A stretch of 64,000 nt of DNA. Origin: Moorella sp. Hama-1. Its GTDB lineage: Bacteria > Bacillota > DSM-521 > Neomoorellales > Neomoorellaceae. The number at the start of each line of letters is the position of its first letter. Positions within the stretch are counted from its first letter, which is position 1. A model generated the notes under the pieces. It was not told the origin of the DNA. It did no database searches and saw nothing but the letters and a program-made list of their open reading frames with translations. The DNA is taken from NCBI RefSeq assembly GCF_023734095.1, contig NZ_AP024620.1, positions 3,158,501-3,222,500 of the forward strand, written 5' to 3'. The position numbers and the translations under genes were made by a program. Shown one piece after another: positions 49,632 through 58,515 of this stretch.

Positions 49632-50468
49632 TCAGTTAATTGGATGGACCAGGCCATCCGGATACTGGCGCATCTTGCCGTTTAGAAATACTACTGCTCC
49701 CATTAGCGCACCAGTTTCTACCAATTGGCGGCCTTTTGCTATCCCCTGTTCCAGGGCTGCGGCCTGTAGTTCTACCGTTAGAGGACCAACGGCGGTGGTT
49801 ACCAGGAGGTCCGGGATATCGGTGGCCGGGTCCAGCTCCCGCGCCGGCCGGCGCTGGATCAAAGGGGAATCTACATTCACCGCATTTCCCAGGACGGTGG
49901 CACAGGCGTCGGCGACCGCCGCTGAAGAAGCAACAGCTACGGCAGCGTCGGCAATCCCCAGGGTAAAGCTGCGCCCGCCCCGGCCGCTGGTGGCCACGCC
50001 ACCAATATAATCCCCTGCCCTGATGTCCAGGTAATGGGATGGAGGCGCCCCCAGGCGCGGGGCGATGCCGACCCGGGTCTTCTCGCCCCGGCCGAGGCGG
50101 ATAGCAATATCACCGCCGTTATTGACCAGAACTTTGGTGGCTCCTTGTTCTACCAGATAGTCGCCGACCAGTTCCGCCATGGTACCGGCGACGGCTGCCA
50201 TGGGCGTAAGTTCCGTCTCCCCCGTAGTTTTAACAGCAAAATACATCAGTTTCAGAACCCGCGGCCAACCTTCAGGACTGGTAAGCAGGGGCCAGGGCTT
50301 CCGGGCGAGGGGTAGGTAGCGTTGTAAATCCCCCAGCCACCCCCTTACCAATCCTTCCAGCCGGCGCCATTCCCGCCCCAGGGGCTGTCCCCGGCGTTCG
50401 GCCGTAACGCTCATCTGCACCGGACCGATGTCCAGCAGAGCGCGAAAGGGATCAAGCAGCTTGAACAT
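49632..50468 (-). CDS. UPF0280 (ApbE-like fold) protein
   Basis: A 278-residue protein. VLVNNGGDIAIRLG followed by TRVGIAP resembles the GGdi...VGI core of ApbE flavin transferases, and ADAAVAVASSAAVADACATV resembles the ApbE Ala/Thr metal and flavin-binding segment. Its ATG overlaps the stop of the 6-hydroxynicotinate reductase gene (TAATG), so the two are made together. The E. barkeri reductase carries covalently bound flavin, which makes a maturation role for this protein attractive but unproven. The family is otherwise uncharacterised. Confidence 0.8.
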   Translation of the reverse strand: MFKLLDPFRALLDIGPVQMSVTAERRGQPLGREWRRLEGLVRGWLGDLQRYLPLARKPWPLLTSPEGWPRVLKLMYFAVKTTGETELTPMAAVAGTMAELVGDYLVEQGATKVLVNNGGDIAIRLGRGEKTRVGIAPRLGAPPSHYLDIRAGDYIGGVATSGRGGRSFTLGIADAAVAVASSAAVADACATVLGNAVNVDSPLIQRRPARELDPATDIPDLLVTTAVGPLTVELQAAALEQGIAKGRQLVETGALMGAVVFLNGKMRQYPDGLVHPIN

Positions 50469-51976
50469 TAATTCTTGACCCCGGCCACAACTTCTTCTAC
50501 CGGGCGCAGGTGGTGGAGGTGGCCGCCGATGCGCTCATAGGTGCTCTTCAACATGGTATACTCCACCGGGGCTACTGTGGCCGGTGTCGGTACCCAGTAA
50601 AAGGCCCCCGGGGCTGCCACCTTTTCGACATCAACCATGAAGTTGATGCCGCCACCGGGCAGGAGCATGGTTGGCGCACCGCCAATGCTCAATCTTATTT
50701 CTCCCCGGTGGACGGCCCGGGTGAGCTCAACAGGCAGGTTCGTTACCCCGGCCCGAGCCGAGCCCCCGGTGCCGCCGACGTAGAGGGCCGAGACCCTGGC
50801 TTCCTCGCAGTTGGCGGCGATCAGTTCCACCACCCTCCTGACTTCCGGCGTCAGGGGTATCTCCCGGACGTCGCCACCAGCAAGGACCTCAAAGAGGGCC
50901 GCCCTGCGGGCCGTGGTTTCGGTGACCAGGATGCGCATCCCCGGCCTGGCGATATTCATATCAACGGCTTTGATGGCCTGGCGGGGATCGGTAATGGCCG
51001 TACCTCCCCAGCCGTTGCCGGGATCGCCGAAATAACGACCGCGGGTACTCTTGCGCCCGGCCGGGATGACGCCGCTGTAGGTCATGCCCACCTCCTGGCC
51101 GGCCAGGTGCTCGGAAAAGAGGCCGATAATATGGTGGTCGAGGATAATGGCTTCATCCACCACCCCTTTCAGGTCACGGGCAAAGAGACCGATGGTGGCG
51201 CTGCCACACCCCACCCGCATGGTGGTATCTTCCTGGCCGTCGATTACCGGGCGGTGCCCCACCTGGAGCTCCAGCTTACTGCCGTTTTCCACCTTTAAGG
51301 TCACCCGCCGGCAGTTGGCCAGGTCGACAATCGTCCGGGCGGCCATAAAGCCCGACTTGCCGGTTAAGAGGTTAGCGCCGCCGATATAGAGCATCTTTGA
51401 GCCGTATTCCTCGGTATCGACCATCCCCACCACCTGGCCGTCGCGACGCACCCTGGCGCCTTCTTCGCCGATATGCAAGTTGGTATCGATCTTGACTTTA
51501 ATACCGCTATAGCTTAAAGGAGCTTCCGTAACTACGGTTACAACCTCTATACCGCCCCGCTGACCCTGGACGATATAGGGGGCCGGCCGCGGGCAGGGAT
51601 ACTCTGTCCCGGCACCGATGGCAGTGATTAAGGGCCATTCTATTTCCGGTGGTGGCAGGGTGGGTTTAGGTACACCGGTTACCAGCGGCCGGTTACGGAC
51701 CAGTTTACCTTTGATATTGGTATAACGGCGGCAGGCGCCGGTAAAACCCTCCTGGACCTGGCACTGGACCGGGCAGTGGCTGCAGGTGACACTCCCAGCA
51801 TAGGCTTCTTCTACCTTTTGCGCCGCACCCCGGTTACAGACCCGGGTACAGATACCGCAGGAAGAACACCCGGCCCCGATACTGGCCTTTTTTTCGGCTA
51901 TGGTTATGCATTCCAGGGGGCAATTCCGGGCGCAAAGGCCACAGCCGTTACATAGTTCCAGGTCAATCTTGACCAT
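50468..51976 (-). CDS. hnr: 6-Hydroxynicotinate reductase
   Basis: Reduces 6-hydroxynicotinate to 1,4,5,6-tetrahydro-6-oxonicotinate with low-potential electrons (ferredoxin in E. barkeri). 502 residues. Two [4Fe-4S] motifs at the N-terminus, CNGCGLCARNC and CSSCGICTRVC (the last Cys in each joined by the CP pattern), then CSHCPVQC near residue 66 for another cluster. The rest is a unique flavin-binding fold. A GSAT sequence near residue 260 is reminiscent of ApbE flavinylation sites. Start ATG 51976, with AGGAGG 8 nt upstream; a TTG just before it is possible. Confidence 0.93.
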   Translation of the reverse strand: MVKIDLELCNGCGLCARNCPLECITIAEKKASIGAGCSSCGICTRVCNRGAAQKVEEAYAGSVTCSHCPVQCQVQEGFTGACRRYTNIKGKLVRNRPLVTGVPKPTLPPPEIEWPLITAIGAGTEYPCPRPAPYIVQGQRGGIEVVTVVTEAPLSYSGIKVKIDTNLHIGEEGARVRRDGQVVGMVDTEEYGSKMLYIGGANLLTGKSGFMAARTIVDLANCRRVTLKVENGSKLELQVGHRPVIDGQEDTTMRVGCGSATIGLFARDLKGVVDEAIILDHHIIGLFSEHLAGQEVGMTYSGVIPAGRKSTRGRYFGDPGNGWGGTAITDPRQAIKAVDMNIARPGMRILVTETTARRAALFEVLAGGDVREIPLTPEVRRVVELIAANCEEARVSALYVGGTGGSARAGVTNLPVELTRAVHRGEIRLSIGGAPTMLLPGGGINFMVDVEKVAAPGAFYWVPTPATVAPVEYTMLKSTYERIGGHLHHLRPVEEVVAGVKN

Positions 51977-52055
51977 CAAACAGTCCTCCTGGTTACACTA
52001 ATGAATAGCTTCTAGGTTTTCACCGGTATTAATGTTGCCTAGCGGCGTAGAAATC

Positions 52056-53219
52056 CTATTTTTTTATGCTTACTTTTCTGGTAGCCGGCGGCGTGTTCCG
52101 GCTCTTTTCAGCCTTGATTTCCCCATCGACCAGAACCAGGGCTACGCCGGGCAGGTCGCCGGCGGCCAGGGCACCCAGGGCATCCTGGCCTACTGAGCCC
52201 ATAGGGGCGTCCATAAGGACCAGGTCGGCTTCTTTGCCCGGGGCAATAACACCGGTGTTGAGGCCATAGACGCGGGCTGTATTACCCGTAGCCGCCGCTA
52301 CTGCCTCGGCAGCGGGAATCCCGGATACCGCCGCCAGGAAGGCGATATTCCTCAAGATGCCCAGGGGAATGATGCCGGTGCCGGAAGGGGAATCGTTGCC
52401 CATGATCAGGCGGTGCAACTCGGTGCGTTCCTTTAACCTTTTCGCCATCAGGTCGGCAATGCGGAAGTTGCCGCACTGGACCATTTCCACGGCAAAATCC
52501 GTCTCATCGATGATTTTGATGACCTCTTCCTCCGGGATGGCTGTGGGGCCGCCGTTTAAGTGGGAAACGACATCCGGTTTGGTGGCCATGACCTGGGCCG
52601 CGGTGACCGTCGAACTCCCGGGTATGGAAGTGCCTCCGGTATGCATGGCTACTTTAAAGCCGTATTTATGAGCCCACTCTACCATGGGCGCGGCCTGCTC
52701 CGCCGTCTTGACGCCGCCCAGGCCGATCTCGCCTACCAGCCAGACCCCTGCTGCTGCCAGTTCGGCAAAATCGGCTTCCGTCAGTCCCGGTTCCAGGATG
52801 AGGGCGCCGCCGTGGAGTTTTACTCCCCCGGGCCGGGCGTTGGCAAAGGATTTATGGGCGACAATGGCTAGAGCCTTGGTACCAGCCGGGTCCTTGGGGC
52901 GCCCCGGGGTATGGCATTCTCCGGCGGAGATCATGGTAGTCACCCCGCCGTGTAAAGATCCGGAGATATAATCGGTAGTCTTTTGCCGGGGCGTGTAATC
53001 CCCCAGGACCGGGTGAACGTGGGAGTCAATCAGGCCCGGAGTGACGGTCATCCCGCCGGCGTCGATTTCGACCTCCGGGTTTACCCCTTGGAGGATGTCC
53101 CCGTTGCCTACGGCGGCTATCTTACCGTCCTTTATGAGGATGGTGTCACCCTCCAGCAGAGGTCGCTGGAGGTCACCACTAACAATGGTACCGATGTTTT
53201 TAACAACTACGGTGCTCAT
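52056..53219 (-). CDS. ena: Enamidase
   Basis: Amidohydrolase-superfamily enzyme, 387 residues, that hydrolyses 1,4,5,6-tetrahydro-6-oxonicotinate to (S)-2-formylglutarate and ammonia using a binuclear Fe-Zn centre. Metal ligands: HVHP (HxH) near residue 66, HTGG and VSHLNGG in the middle and the catalytic Asp in MGNDSPSGTG. Overlaps the ndhM stop by 4 nt. Confidence 0.93.
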   Translation of the reverse strand: MSTVVVKNIGTIVSGDLQRPLLEGDTILIKDGKIAAVGNGDILQGVNPEVEIDAGGMTVTPGLIDSHVHPVLGDYTPRQKTTDYISGSLHGGVTTMISAGECHTPGRPKDPAGTKALAIVAHKSFANARPGGVKLHGGALILEPGLTEADFAELAAAGVWLVGEIGLGGVKTAEQAAPMVEWAHKYGFKVAMHTGGTSIPGSSTVTAAQVMATKPDVVSHLNGGPTAIPEEEVIKIIDETDFAVEMVQCGNFRIADLMAKRLKERTELHRLIMGNDSPSGTGIIPLGILRNIAFLAAVSGIPAAEAVAAATGNTARVYGLNTGVIAPGKEADLVLMDAPMGSVGQDALGALAAGDLPGVALVLVDGEIKAEKSRNTPPATRKVSIKK

Positions 53220-54217
53220 TTGGTATCCTTCCTCTCCTCTCTGACTTTTTTTATCCCGGCTACAACCCTTTCGGGCGTTAGCGGCAAATCATAAAAGCGG
53301 ATTCCCAGGGCATCGGCTACGGCATTGGCGATGGCCGCCGCCGTGGGCACCAGGGCCGGTTCCCCCACCCCTTTGGCGCCGTAAGGCCCGGTAGGTTCCA
53401 GTTCTTCAACAATAATCGGGAAAACTTCAGGTACATCCATGGCCGTCGGCATCAGGTAGGTGGAAAAGGCCGGGTTTTGAATCTTGCCCTCCTTAACTAC
53501 AACTTCTTCCATCAGGGCGTAGCCAATTCCCATACAGCAACCGCCCTCAATTTGTCCTTCAACATTCTGCGGGTTGACGGCCTTCCCTACATCATGGGCG
53601 GCTACTATTTTTTTGACTTCAACAATGCCTGTTTCCGTATCCACTTCGACCTCGGCCACCTGGGTGGCAAAGGCATAGGTGGCATAGGGTATCCCCTGGC
53701 CGGTAGCCGGGTCCAGTCTGGTAGTAGCCGGGTTGAACCAGCCGTGGCCCAGGGTTAAAATCCCTTCACCCCGGCATTTAGCGATAACTTCTTTAATGTT
53801 AAGATCAGTCTGTTCTTCGCCGTGCCACACCTGGCCGTTTTTCAAACCGATCTCTTCGGACGGCACCCCCAACATAGCCGCCGCCCTAGCAATTACCTCC
53901 TCCCTGGCTGCTCGGGCCGCCTCAAGAACGGCATTGCCCGAAATATACGTCTGCCGGGAAGCCGAAGTCGCTCCGGCGTCGGGGGTTACACCGGTGTCGG
54001 CGGCAACGACAACCACGTCTTCAAAGGGAACCCCCAGGGTCTCAGCAGCGATTTGAGCCAGGGTGGTACTGGACCCCTGGCCGATATCGGCACAGCCGGT
54101 CAGGACGATAACGGTGCCGTCATCGAGGAAATCGACGAAAGCACCGGCCGGGTTGGGGGCTCCGGTATTGCCGATGCCGTACCACATGCAGCCAATGCCA
54201 AAACCGCGCTTCTTCAT
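53216..54217 (-). CDS. ndhM: Nicotinate dehydrogenase medium molybdopterin subunit
   Basis: A 333-residue protein equal to the C-terminal half of a xanthine-dehydrogenase large subunit: GQGSSTTLAQIAAE near residue 48 and the catalytic Glu in GAKGVGEPAL near residue 290. With NdhL it forms a two-polypeptide Mo subunit, an arrangement known from E. barkeri nicotinate dehydrogenase, where labile selenium is also part of the site. It overlaps ndhL by 4 nt. Confidence 0.93.
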   Translation of the reverse strand: MKKRGFGIGCMWYGIGNTGAPNPAGAFVDFLDDGTVIVLTGCADIGQGSSTTLAQIAAETLGVPFEDVVVVAADTGVTPDAGATSASRQTYISGNAVLEAARAAREEVIARAAAMLGVPSEEIGLKNGQVWHGEEQTDLNIKEVIAKCRGEGILTLGHGWFNPATTRLDPATGQGIPYATYAFATQVAEVEVDTETGIVEVKKIVAAHDVGKAVNPQNVEGQIEGGCCMGIGYALMEEVVVKEGKIQNPAFSTYLMPTAMDVPEVFPIIVEELEPTGPYGAKGVGEPALVPTAAAIANAVADALGIRFYDLPLTPERVVAGIKKVREERKDTK

Positions 54218-55497
54218 CTGTCCTCACCCCCCAGGCCGGGCATGACTTCAAGAGCCCTGGCCCAGGCTGCCTCCAGGGTTTTCCCGATGCCAACGCTATT
54301 AACTAATTGCTGGCCGGTGGCGGTAACCGAACCGGCGCGCAAAACATTCCGCCGGCGGATCTCCAGGGGGCTCATTTGCAGCTCCCGGGCAAGTAAATCC
54401 ATCTGGCTCTCATAGACAAAGGCTATCTGAGGGGTACCGAAACCGCGCATGGCGCCACTAAAGGGGTTATTGGTATATACACAGAAGGCCTCTATATCAA
54501 CATTGGCCACCTCGTAAGGGCCGGTAGCGTGTACCGCCGCCCGGGTCAAGGTCGCCGGGCCATAGGAGGCGTAGGCCCCTGTATCGCCGACAATCCTGGC
54601 TTTAACCGCCAGCAGTTTACCGTCTCCTGCCGCGGCGCTGGTATAATCGACGATAAAAGGATGCCTTTTGGCGGTGGCCACGAAGGATTCCTGGCGGTCA
54701 TAAACCATCTTCACCGGCCGACCCAGCTTCAGGGCGGCCAGGCCCAGGAAACACTGGACGGAGATATCCAGTTTACCGCCAAAACCGCCCCCAGTCGCTG
54801 TCTGCATGATCCGGACTTTATTTATTGGCAGCCCCAGGACGCGGGCTACATCCCTGCGGTCATAGTGAGGATTCTGCGTAGATGCTTTGATAATCACCAT
54901 ATCATTTTCCAGATAGGCAATACCGGCTTCAGTTTCGATATAGCCGTGCTCCACCCTCTGGGTGCTGTACCGCTTGCTGACTACCGCTGCCGCCTGCTCC
55001 AGGGCCGCTTCGACGTTACCCCTTTTGATTTTCGTTACCGTGAGGATATTACCACCATCATGAATGGCCGGGGCTCCTGCGGCCATGGCGGCCTGGACGT
55101 CATACAGGGGCTGCAGTTCCTCGACTTCTACTTCAATAGCATCAAGGGCTGCCAGAGCGCTGGCTTCGTCCTCTGCGGCCACCAGGGCTATGGCGTCACC
55201 TTTGAAACGGATCTTGTCGGTAAGGACCGGTTGATCTTTGACGATAATACCGTAACTATTGGTACCAGGAATATCGGCATAGGTAAATACGGCAATCACT
55301 CCGGGTATCTTTAAGGCCCGAGAGGCGTCTATCTTCTTTAACAGGCCGTGGGCCACTTTGCTCCGCAGGACCTTCAAGTGTAGGGCACCCGGTATATCCA
55401 GATCACCTGCATACCGGGTCTCGCCCATTACCTTCCCGAAACCATCCACCCTTGATACTGACCGGCCAACGATATTTTTTTCAAGCACTGGCAGCAC
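54214..55497 (-). CDS. ndhL: Nicotinate dehydrogenase large molybdopterin subunit
   Basis: A 427-residue protein equal to the N-terminal half of xanthine-dehydrogenase-type Mo subunits: the domain ends with MRGFGTPQ and contains the TATGGGFGGK loop that contacts the molybdopterin. The separate NdhM supplies the other half. The split is clean, with overlapping start and stop (ATGA), so it is not a frameshift artefact. Hydroxylates nicotinate at C6. Confidence 0.93.
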   Translation of the reverse strand: MLPVLEKNIVGRSVSRVDGFGKVMGETRYAGDLDIPGALHLKVLRSKVAHGLLKKIDASRALKIPGVIAVFTYADIPGTNSYGIIVKDQPVLTDKIRFKGDAIALVAAEDEASALAALDAIEVEVEELQPLYDVQAAMAAGAPAIHDGGNILTVTKIKRGNVEAALEQAAAVVSKRYSTQRVEHGYIETEAGIAYLENDMVIIKASTQNPHYDRRDVARVLGLPINKVRIMQTATGGGFGGKLDISVQCFLGLAALKLGRPVKMVYDRQESFVATAKRHPFIVDYTSAAAGDGKLLAVKARIVGDTGAYASYGPATLTRAAVHATGPYEVANVDIEAFCVYTNNPFSGAMRGFGTPQIAFVYESQMDLLARELQMSPLEIRRRNVLRAGSVTATGQQLVNSVGIGKTLEAAWARALEVMPGLGGEDR

Positions 55498-55975
55498 CTG
55501 CTTCCGTTTTTAATTTAGATGCTGCAATCTCCACAGCTTTTATGATCTTGGCGTAGCCGGTACAACGGCAAAGGTTGCCGGAAATCGCCCGGGCTATTTC
55601 CTGGCGGCTAGGGCTGGGGTTGCGATCCAGGAGCGCTTTTGCCGCCAGAATCATCCCGGGGGTACAAAAACCGCACTGGACGGCACCGGCCTCTATAAAG
55701 GCTTCCTGCAATGGATGAAGCTTCCCTTCGGCGGCAATACCTTCTATAGTAACTACTTCTTTACCCTGGGCCTGAGGCGCCAGCACCAGGCAGGAATCCA
55801 CCAGTTCGCCATCGAGGATCACGGAACAGGCGCCGCACTCGCCCTCGCCACAACCTTCTTTGGTACCTGTCAGATGTAAAACATCTCGTAATACATCCAG
55901 CAGCCGCAATCTGGGGTCAATATCTACTGCCACCTGTTCACCATTGACCTTCATTTTCAGATGAAATACTGCCAT
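55481..55975 (-). CDS. ndhS: Nicotinate dehydrogenase [2Fe-2S] subunit
   Basis: A 164-residue protein with two [2Fe-2S] clusters: plant-ferredoxin type (CGEGECGACSV, with the fourth Cys in DSCLV) and the four-helix type (CGFCTPGM and LCRCTGY). It passes electrons from the Mo site to the FAD subunit. Overlaps ndhL by 17 nt and abuts ndhF. Confidence 0.97.
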   Translation of the reverse strand: MAVFHLKMKVNGEQVAVDIDPRLRLLDVLRDVLHLTGTKEGCGEGECGACSVILDGELVDSCLVLAPQAQGKEVVTIEGIAAEGKLHPLQEAFIEAGAVQCGFCTPGMILAAKALLDRNPSPSRQEIARAISGNLCRCTGYAKIIKAVEIAASKLKTEAGAASA

Positions 55976-56856
55976 TATGTCACCACCTGACCGTTGCCAA
56001 AAAACAACCTGGTTAATAAATCTCGGGCTATCCCTTTGACCGCTTCCCGTTTATACGGTGCTGAGGGACGCGAACCCAGCATCCTCGCCACCTCTCGCTC
56101 CGCTTCGCTGACAAAATTCTCGAGTAGCGAGGATGAAGGTCTTTGCCCTTCCAGGACTCCTTCCAGGGTTAGATTGCGGGAAGGATTGGGTCCTACCGCC
56201 CCCAGGGCCACCCTGGCCCTGGTTATAATGCCGTCCTCCAGGGTAATAATTACGGCCATATTCATTCGGGCTATAGCCAGGGCCTTGCGCCGGCCCAGCT
56301 TAATAAACCCGCTTTTGCTGCCCGGCGGCGGGGCCGTAAACACTACCTCCTGGATAAGCTCAACAGGTTGAATTGTTGTCTTCCCTACATCACAGAGCAA
56401 ATCGCTGATAGGGGCGGTGCGTGCAACGCGACTGGCAACCAACCTGGCCTGGGCTTCCAGGGCTACCAGGGCCGTTACTGTATCGGCTGCCGGCGAGGCA
56501 TTGGCGATATTACCACCGACGGTTCCCTGGTTTCTTATCTGCGGTGAACCAACCGAGGCGGCGGCTTCGGCCAGCAGGGGCACCTGTTTCTGTATTAGAG
56601 GAGAAAATTCCAGCTGGCTAAAGGTTGTCAGGCTACCCAGATGGATCTCCCGGCCGTCATCTTTAATCCCCTTTAATTCCTCCAACTGGGAGAGATCCAG
56701 GAAACCCTTTATTCTTAATTCGCCCTGGCGAACAGCAGGTACAAGATCTGTGCCTCCGGCCAGGGGACGTAATTGGCCCCCGGAATCCGCTAATATAGTG
56801 AGAGCTGCCTGCAGATTGTCCGGTTGAAAAAAATCATTAAGCTTGAGCAATGCCAT
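55975..56856 (-). CDS. ndhF: Nicotinate dehydrogenase FAD subunit
   Basis: A 293-residue CO-dehydrogenase flavoprotein-type subunit: RPLAGGTDLVPAVRQGE near residue 32 and VGSPQIRNQGTVGGNIANASPAAD near residue 105 (FAD-binding; here quoted in two parts, SPQIRNQGTVGG and NIANASPAAD). It passes electrons to NADP+ in the E. barkeri enzyme. ATG at 56856; the open frame extends upstream into a GC-rich hairpin and is not coding there. Confidence 0.93.
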   Translation of the reverse strand: MALLKLNDFFQPDNLQAALTILADSGGQLRPLAGGTDLVPAVRQGELRIKGFLDLSQLEELKGIKDDGREIHLGSLTTFSQLEFSPLIQKQVPLLAEAAASVGSPQIRNQGTVGGNIANASPAADTVTALVALEAQARLVASRVARTAPISDLLCDVGKTTIQPVELIQEVVFTAPPPGSKSGFIKLGRRKALAIARMNMAVIITLEDGIITRARVALGAVGPNPSRNLTLEGVLEGQRPSSSLLENFVSEAEREVARMLGSRPSAPYKREAVKGIARDLLTRLFFGNGQVVT

Positions 56857-56879
56857 CTCTTCCCTTATCCTTTTTGTAC

Positions 56880-56912
56880 GGGCGCGGGCGGCCTTCCGGC
56901 CTCCCCGCACCC
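56880..56912 (-). other. GC-rich hairpin between the transporter gene and ndhF
   Basis: A 14-15-bp stem with one bulge and G-T pairs (GGGCGCGGGCGGCC against 56898-56912) around TTCC. No strong T-run, but AAAAAGG follows. It may set the ratio of transporter to enzyme message. Confidence 0.45.
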
Positions 56913-56938
56913 GGCCTTAAACACATACCCGGCAGCAA

Positions 56939-58279
56939 TCACATCCTGGCCAGTTCCTCCAGGGTCTTGCCTTTGGTCTCAATCCCCAGCAGCAGCATGC
57001 CCAGGGCCGTGGCCACAAAAACAGCCGTGAAGAGGATGAAAATCAGGGGGTAGGCCGCTGCCTGGCCCATGACGACAATCATCTGGCCGACAATCACCGG
57101 CGCCAGGATGGCCCCAATACGGCCGCAGAAGGAGGCCCAGCCGGATCCCGTCGCCCGGATGGCCGTCGGGTACATCTCCGGGGTGTAGGCGTAGAGTACG
57201 CCCCAGGCCCCCAGGTTGAAGAAGTAAACGGCCAGGCCCCACCAGATGATCTGGCTGGTGGTAACGCTTAAGGAGAACATATAGGCCGCTACCCCGCTTA
57301 AAACAAGGTAGGACACCAGGGTGGCTTTGCGGCCGATCTTCTCCACCAGGTAGGCGGCGCTGAAGTAGCCCGGTACCTGGCCCAGGGTCATGATGAGTAC
57401 GTATTCAAAACTCTTGATAATGGCAAAGCCTTTACCTACCATCAGGGAGGGCAGCCAGGTCACAATGCCGTAATAGGAAAAATTAATCCCAAACCATAGG
57501 ATCCACAGGCAGAGGGTGCGTCGGAAGTAGCGGGAGGACCAGAGGTCGGCAAAGGTGGCTTTGACGGCTGTTTCGGCCGTGGCCGCCGCCGGGCTGGCCG
57601 TTACCTTGCTCGGGTCGACGCCGCAGCTCCTCTCAATCCTTTCAACTATTTCCCGGGCTTCTTCTTCCTGCCCGGTCTTCTCCAGATAGCGAGGGGACTC
57701 GGGTAAAGCCCGCCGCAGGACGGCGGCGTACAGGGCCGGCAGGGCACCGATAAAGAAGGCCAGGCGCCAGCCCCAGTGAGGTACGGCCAGGTAACCGATG
57801 AGGGCGGCGGCGATCCAGCCGAAGGCCCAGAAGCTCTCCAGCAATACCGACATTCTACCCCGGTACTGGGCGGGGGAAAACTCGCTGGCCAGGGTGAAGG
57901 CTACCGGCACCTCGGCTCCCAGGCCCAGGCCTACTAGGAAACGCAGGATCATGAGCATGGTGTAATTGACGGATAAACCGGCCAGGAAGGTGGCGATGCC
58001 ATAGAAGATCAGGGTGTAGTTAAAGACCCGCTTCCGGCCCCAGAGATCGCTCAAACTACCGCCGAAGACGGCCCCCAGGCCCATCCCCAGAAGACCGATG
58101 CTCCCCAGAGCCCCCATCTGGGTGGCCGTCAGGCTCCACTCCTTACCCACCGCCGGCAGGACAAAGGCTACCAGCCCCACGTCCATGGCGTCGAAGAGCC
58201 AGCCAATCCCGCAGATTAAGAGCATTTTGTAGTGGAAGCTACTCAGTGGCAGGCGTTCCAACCGCTCGGCAATACTCAA
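56939..58279 (-). CDS. MFS transporter, probable nicotinate uptake
   Basis: A 446-residue major facilitator with 12 predicted membrane helices. The cytoplasmic loop motif GSLSDLWGRKRVF after helix 2 and its weaker copy (VEKIGRKATL) after helix 8 fit the sugar-porter/aromatic-acid-symporter group. The first gene after the sigma-54 promoter and directly before ndhFSLM, so nicotinate is the likely substrate. That is an inference; the family transports many organic acids. Confidence 0.85.
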   Translation of the reverse strand: MSIAERLERLPLSSFHYKMLLICGIGWLFDAMDVGLVAFVLPAVGKEWSLTATQMGALGSIGLLGMGLGAVFGGSLSDLWGRKRVFNYTLIFYGIATFLAGLSVNYTMLMILRFLVGLGLGAEVPVAFTLASEFSPAQYRGRMSVLLESFWAFGWIAAALIGYLAVPHWGWRLAFFIGALPALYAAVLRRALPESPRYLEKTGQEEEAREIVERIERSCGVDPSKVTASPAAATAETAVKATFADLWSSRYFRRTLCLWILWFGINFSYYGIVTWLPSLMVGKGFAIIKSFEYVLIMTLGQVPGYFSAAYLVEKIGRKATLVSYLVLSGVAAYMFSLSVTTSQIIWWGLAVYFFNLGAWGVLYAYTPEMYPTAIRATGSGWASFCGRIGAILAPVIVGQMIVVMGQAAAYPLIFILFTAVFVATALGMLLLGIETKGKTLEELARM

Positions 58280-58400
58280 ATACTTTACCTCCTCCTGTTG
58301 TGAAAATAATTTTCGCCCGCGTCAAAAACACTCTTTTTAAGGCCTTTTTGGTAACCACCTCCCGCAGGTCCTACTAAAGAACCATCTGAAGAACCATTAT

Positions 58401-58416
58401 TGCAAAAAGCATGCCA
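58401..58416 (-). promoter_or_regulatory. Sigma-54 promoter of the nicotinate operon
   Basis: The minus-strand 16-mer TGGCATGCTTTTTGCA matches the -24/-12 consensus TGGCACGNNNNTTGCW at every fixed position except one (T for C at position 6), with exact GG-to-GC spacing. It lies about 120 nt before the transporter start and directly downstream of the sigma-54 activator gene. Confidence 0.82.
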
Positions 58417-58467
58417 GGCGCCGAGGGTGCATTTGCTGATATTGGATAATTATAAACGTTTAAGCTT

Positions 58468-58503
58468 TGTCTCATAAATAAAACAGTTTCTGTTGCTGAA
58501 ACA
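58468..58503 (-). promoter_or_regulatory. Candidate activator-binding sites upstream of the sigma-54 promoter
   Basis: Two dyads: TGTCTCATAAATAAAACA at 58468-58485 (imperfect) and GTTTCTGTTGCTGAAAC at 58486-58502 (perfect 5-bp arms). They lie about 50-90 nt upstream of the -24 element, the usual place for enhancer-binding protein sites, and just outside the activator's own stop codon. Confidence 0.5.
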
Positions 58504-58515
58504 AAATGCGACACC

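Noticed and set aside
53216-55497. Frameshifted xanthine dehydrogenase large subunit
   Set aside because: The two genes have proper start and stop codons with a 4-nt overlap and match the known split NdhL/NdhM layout.
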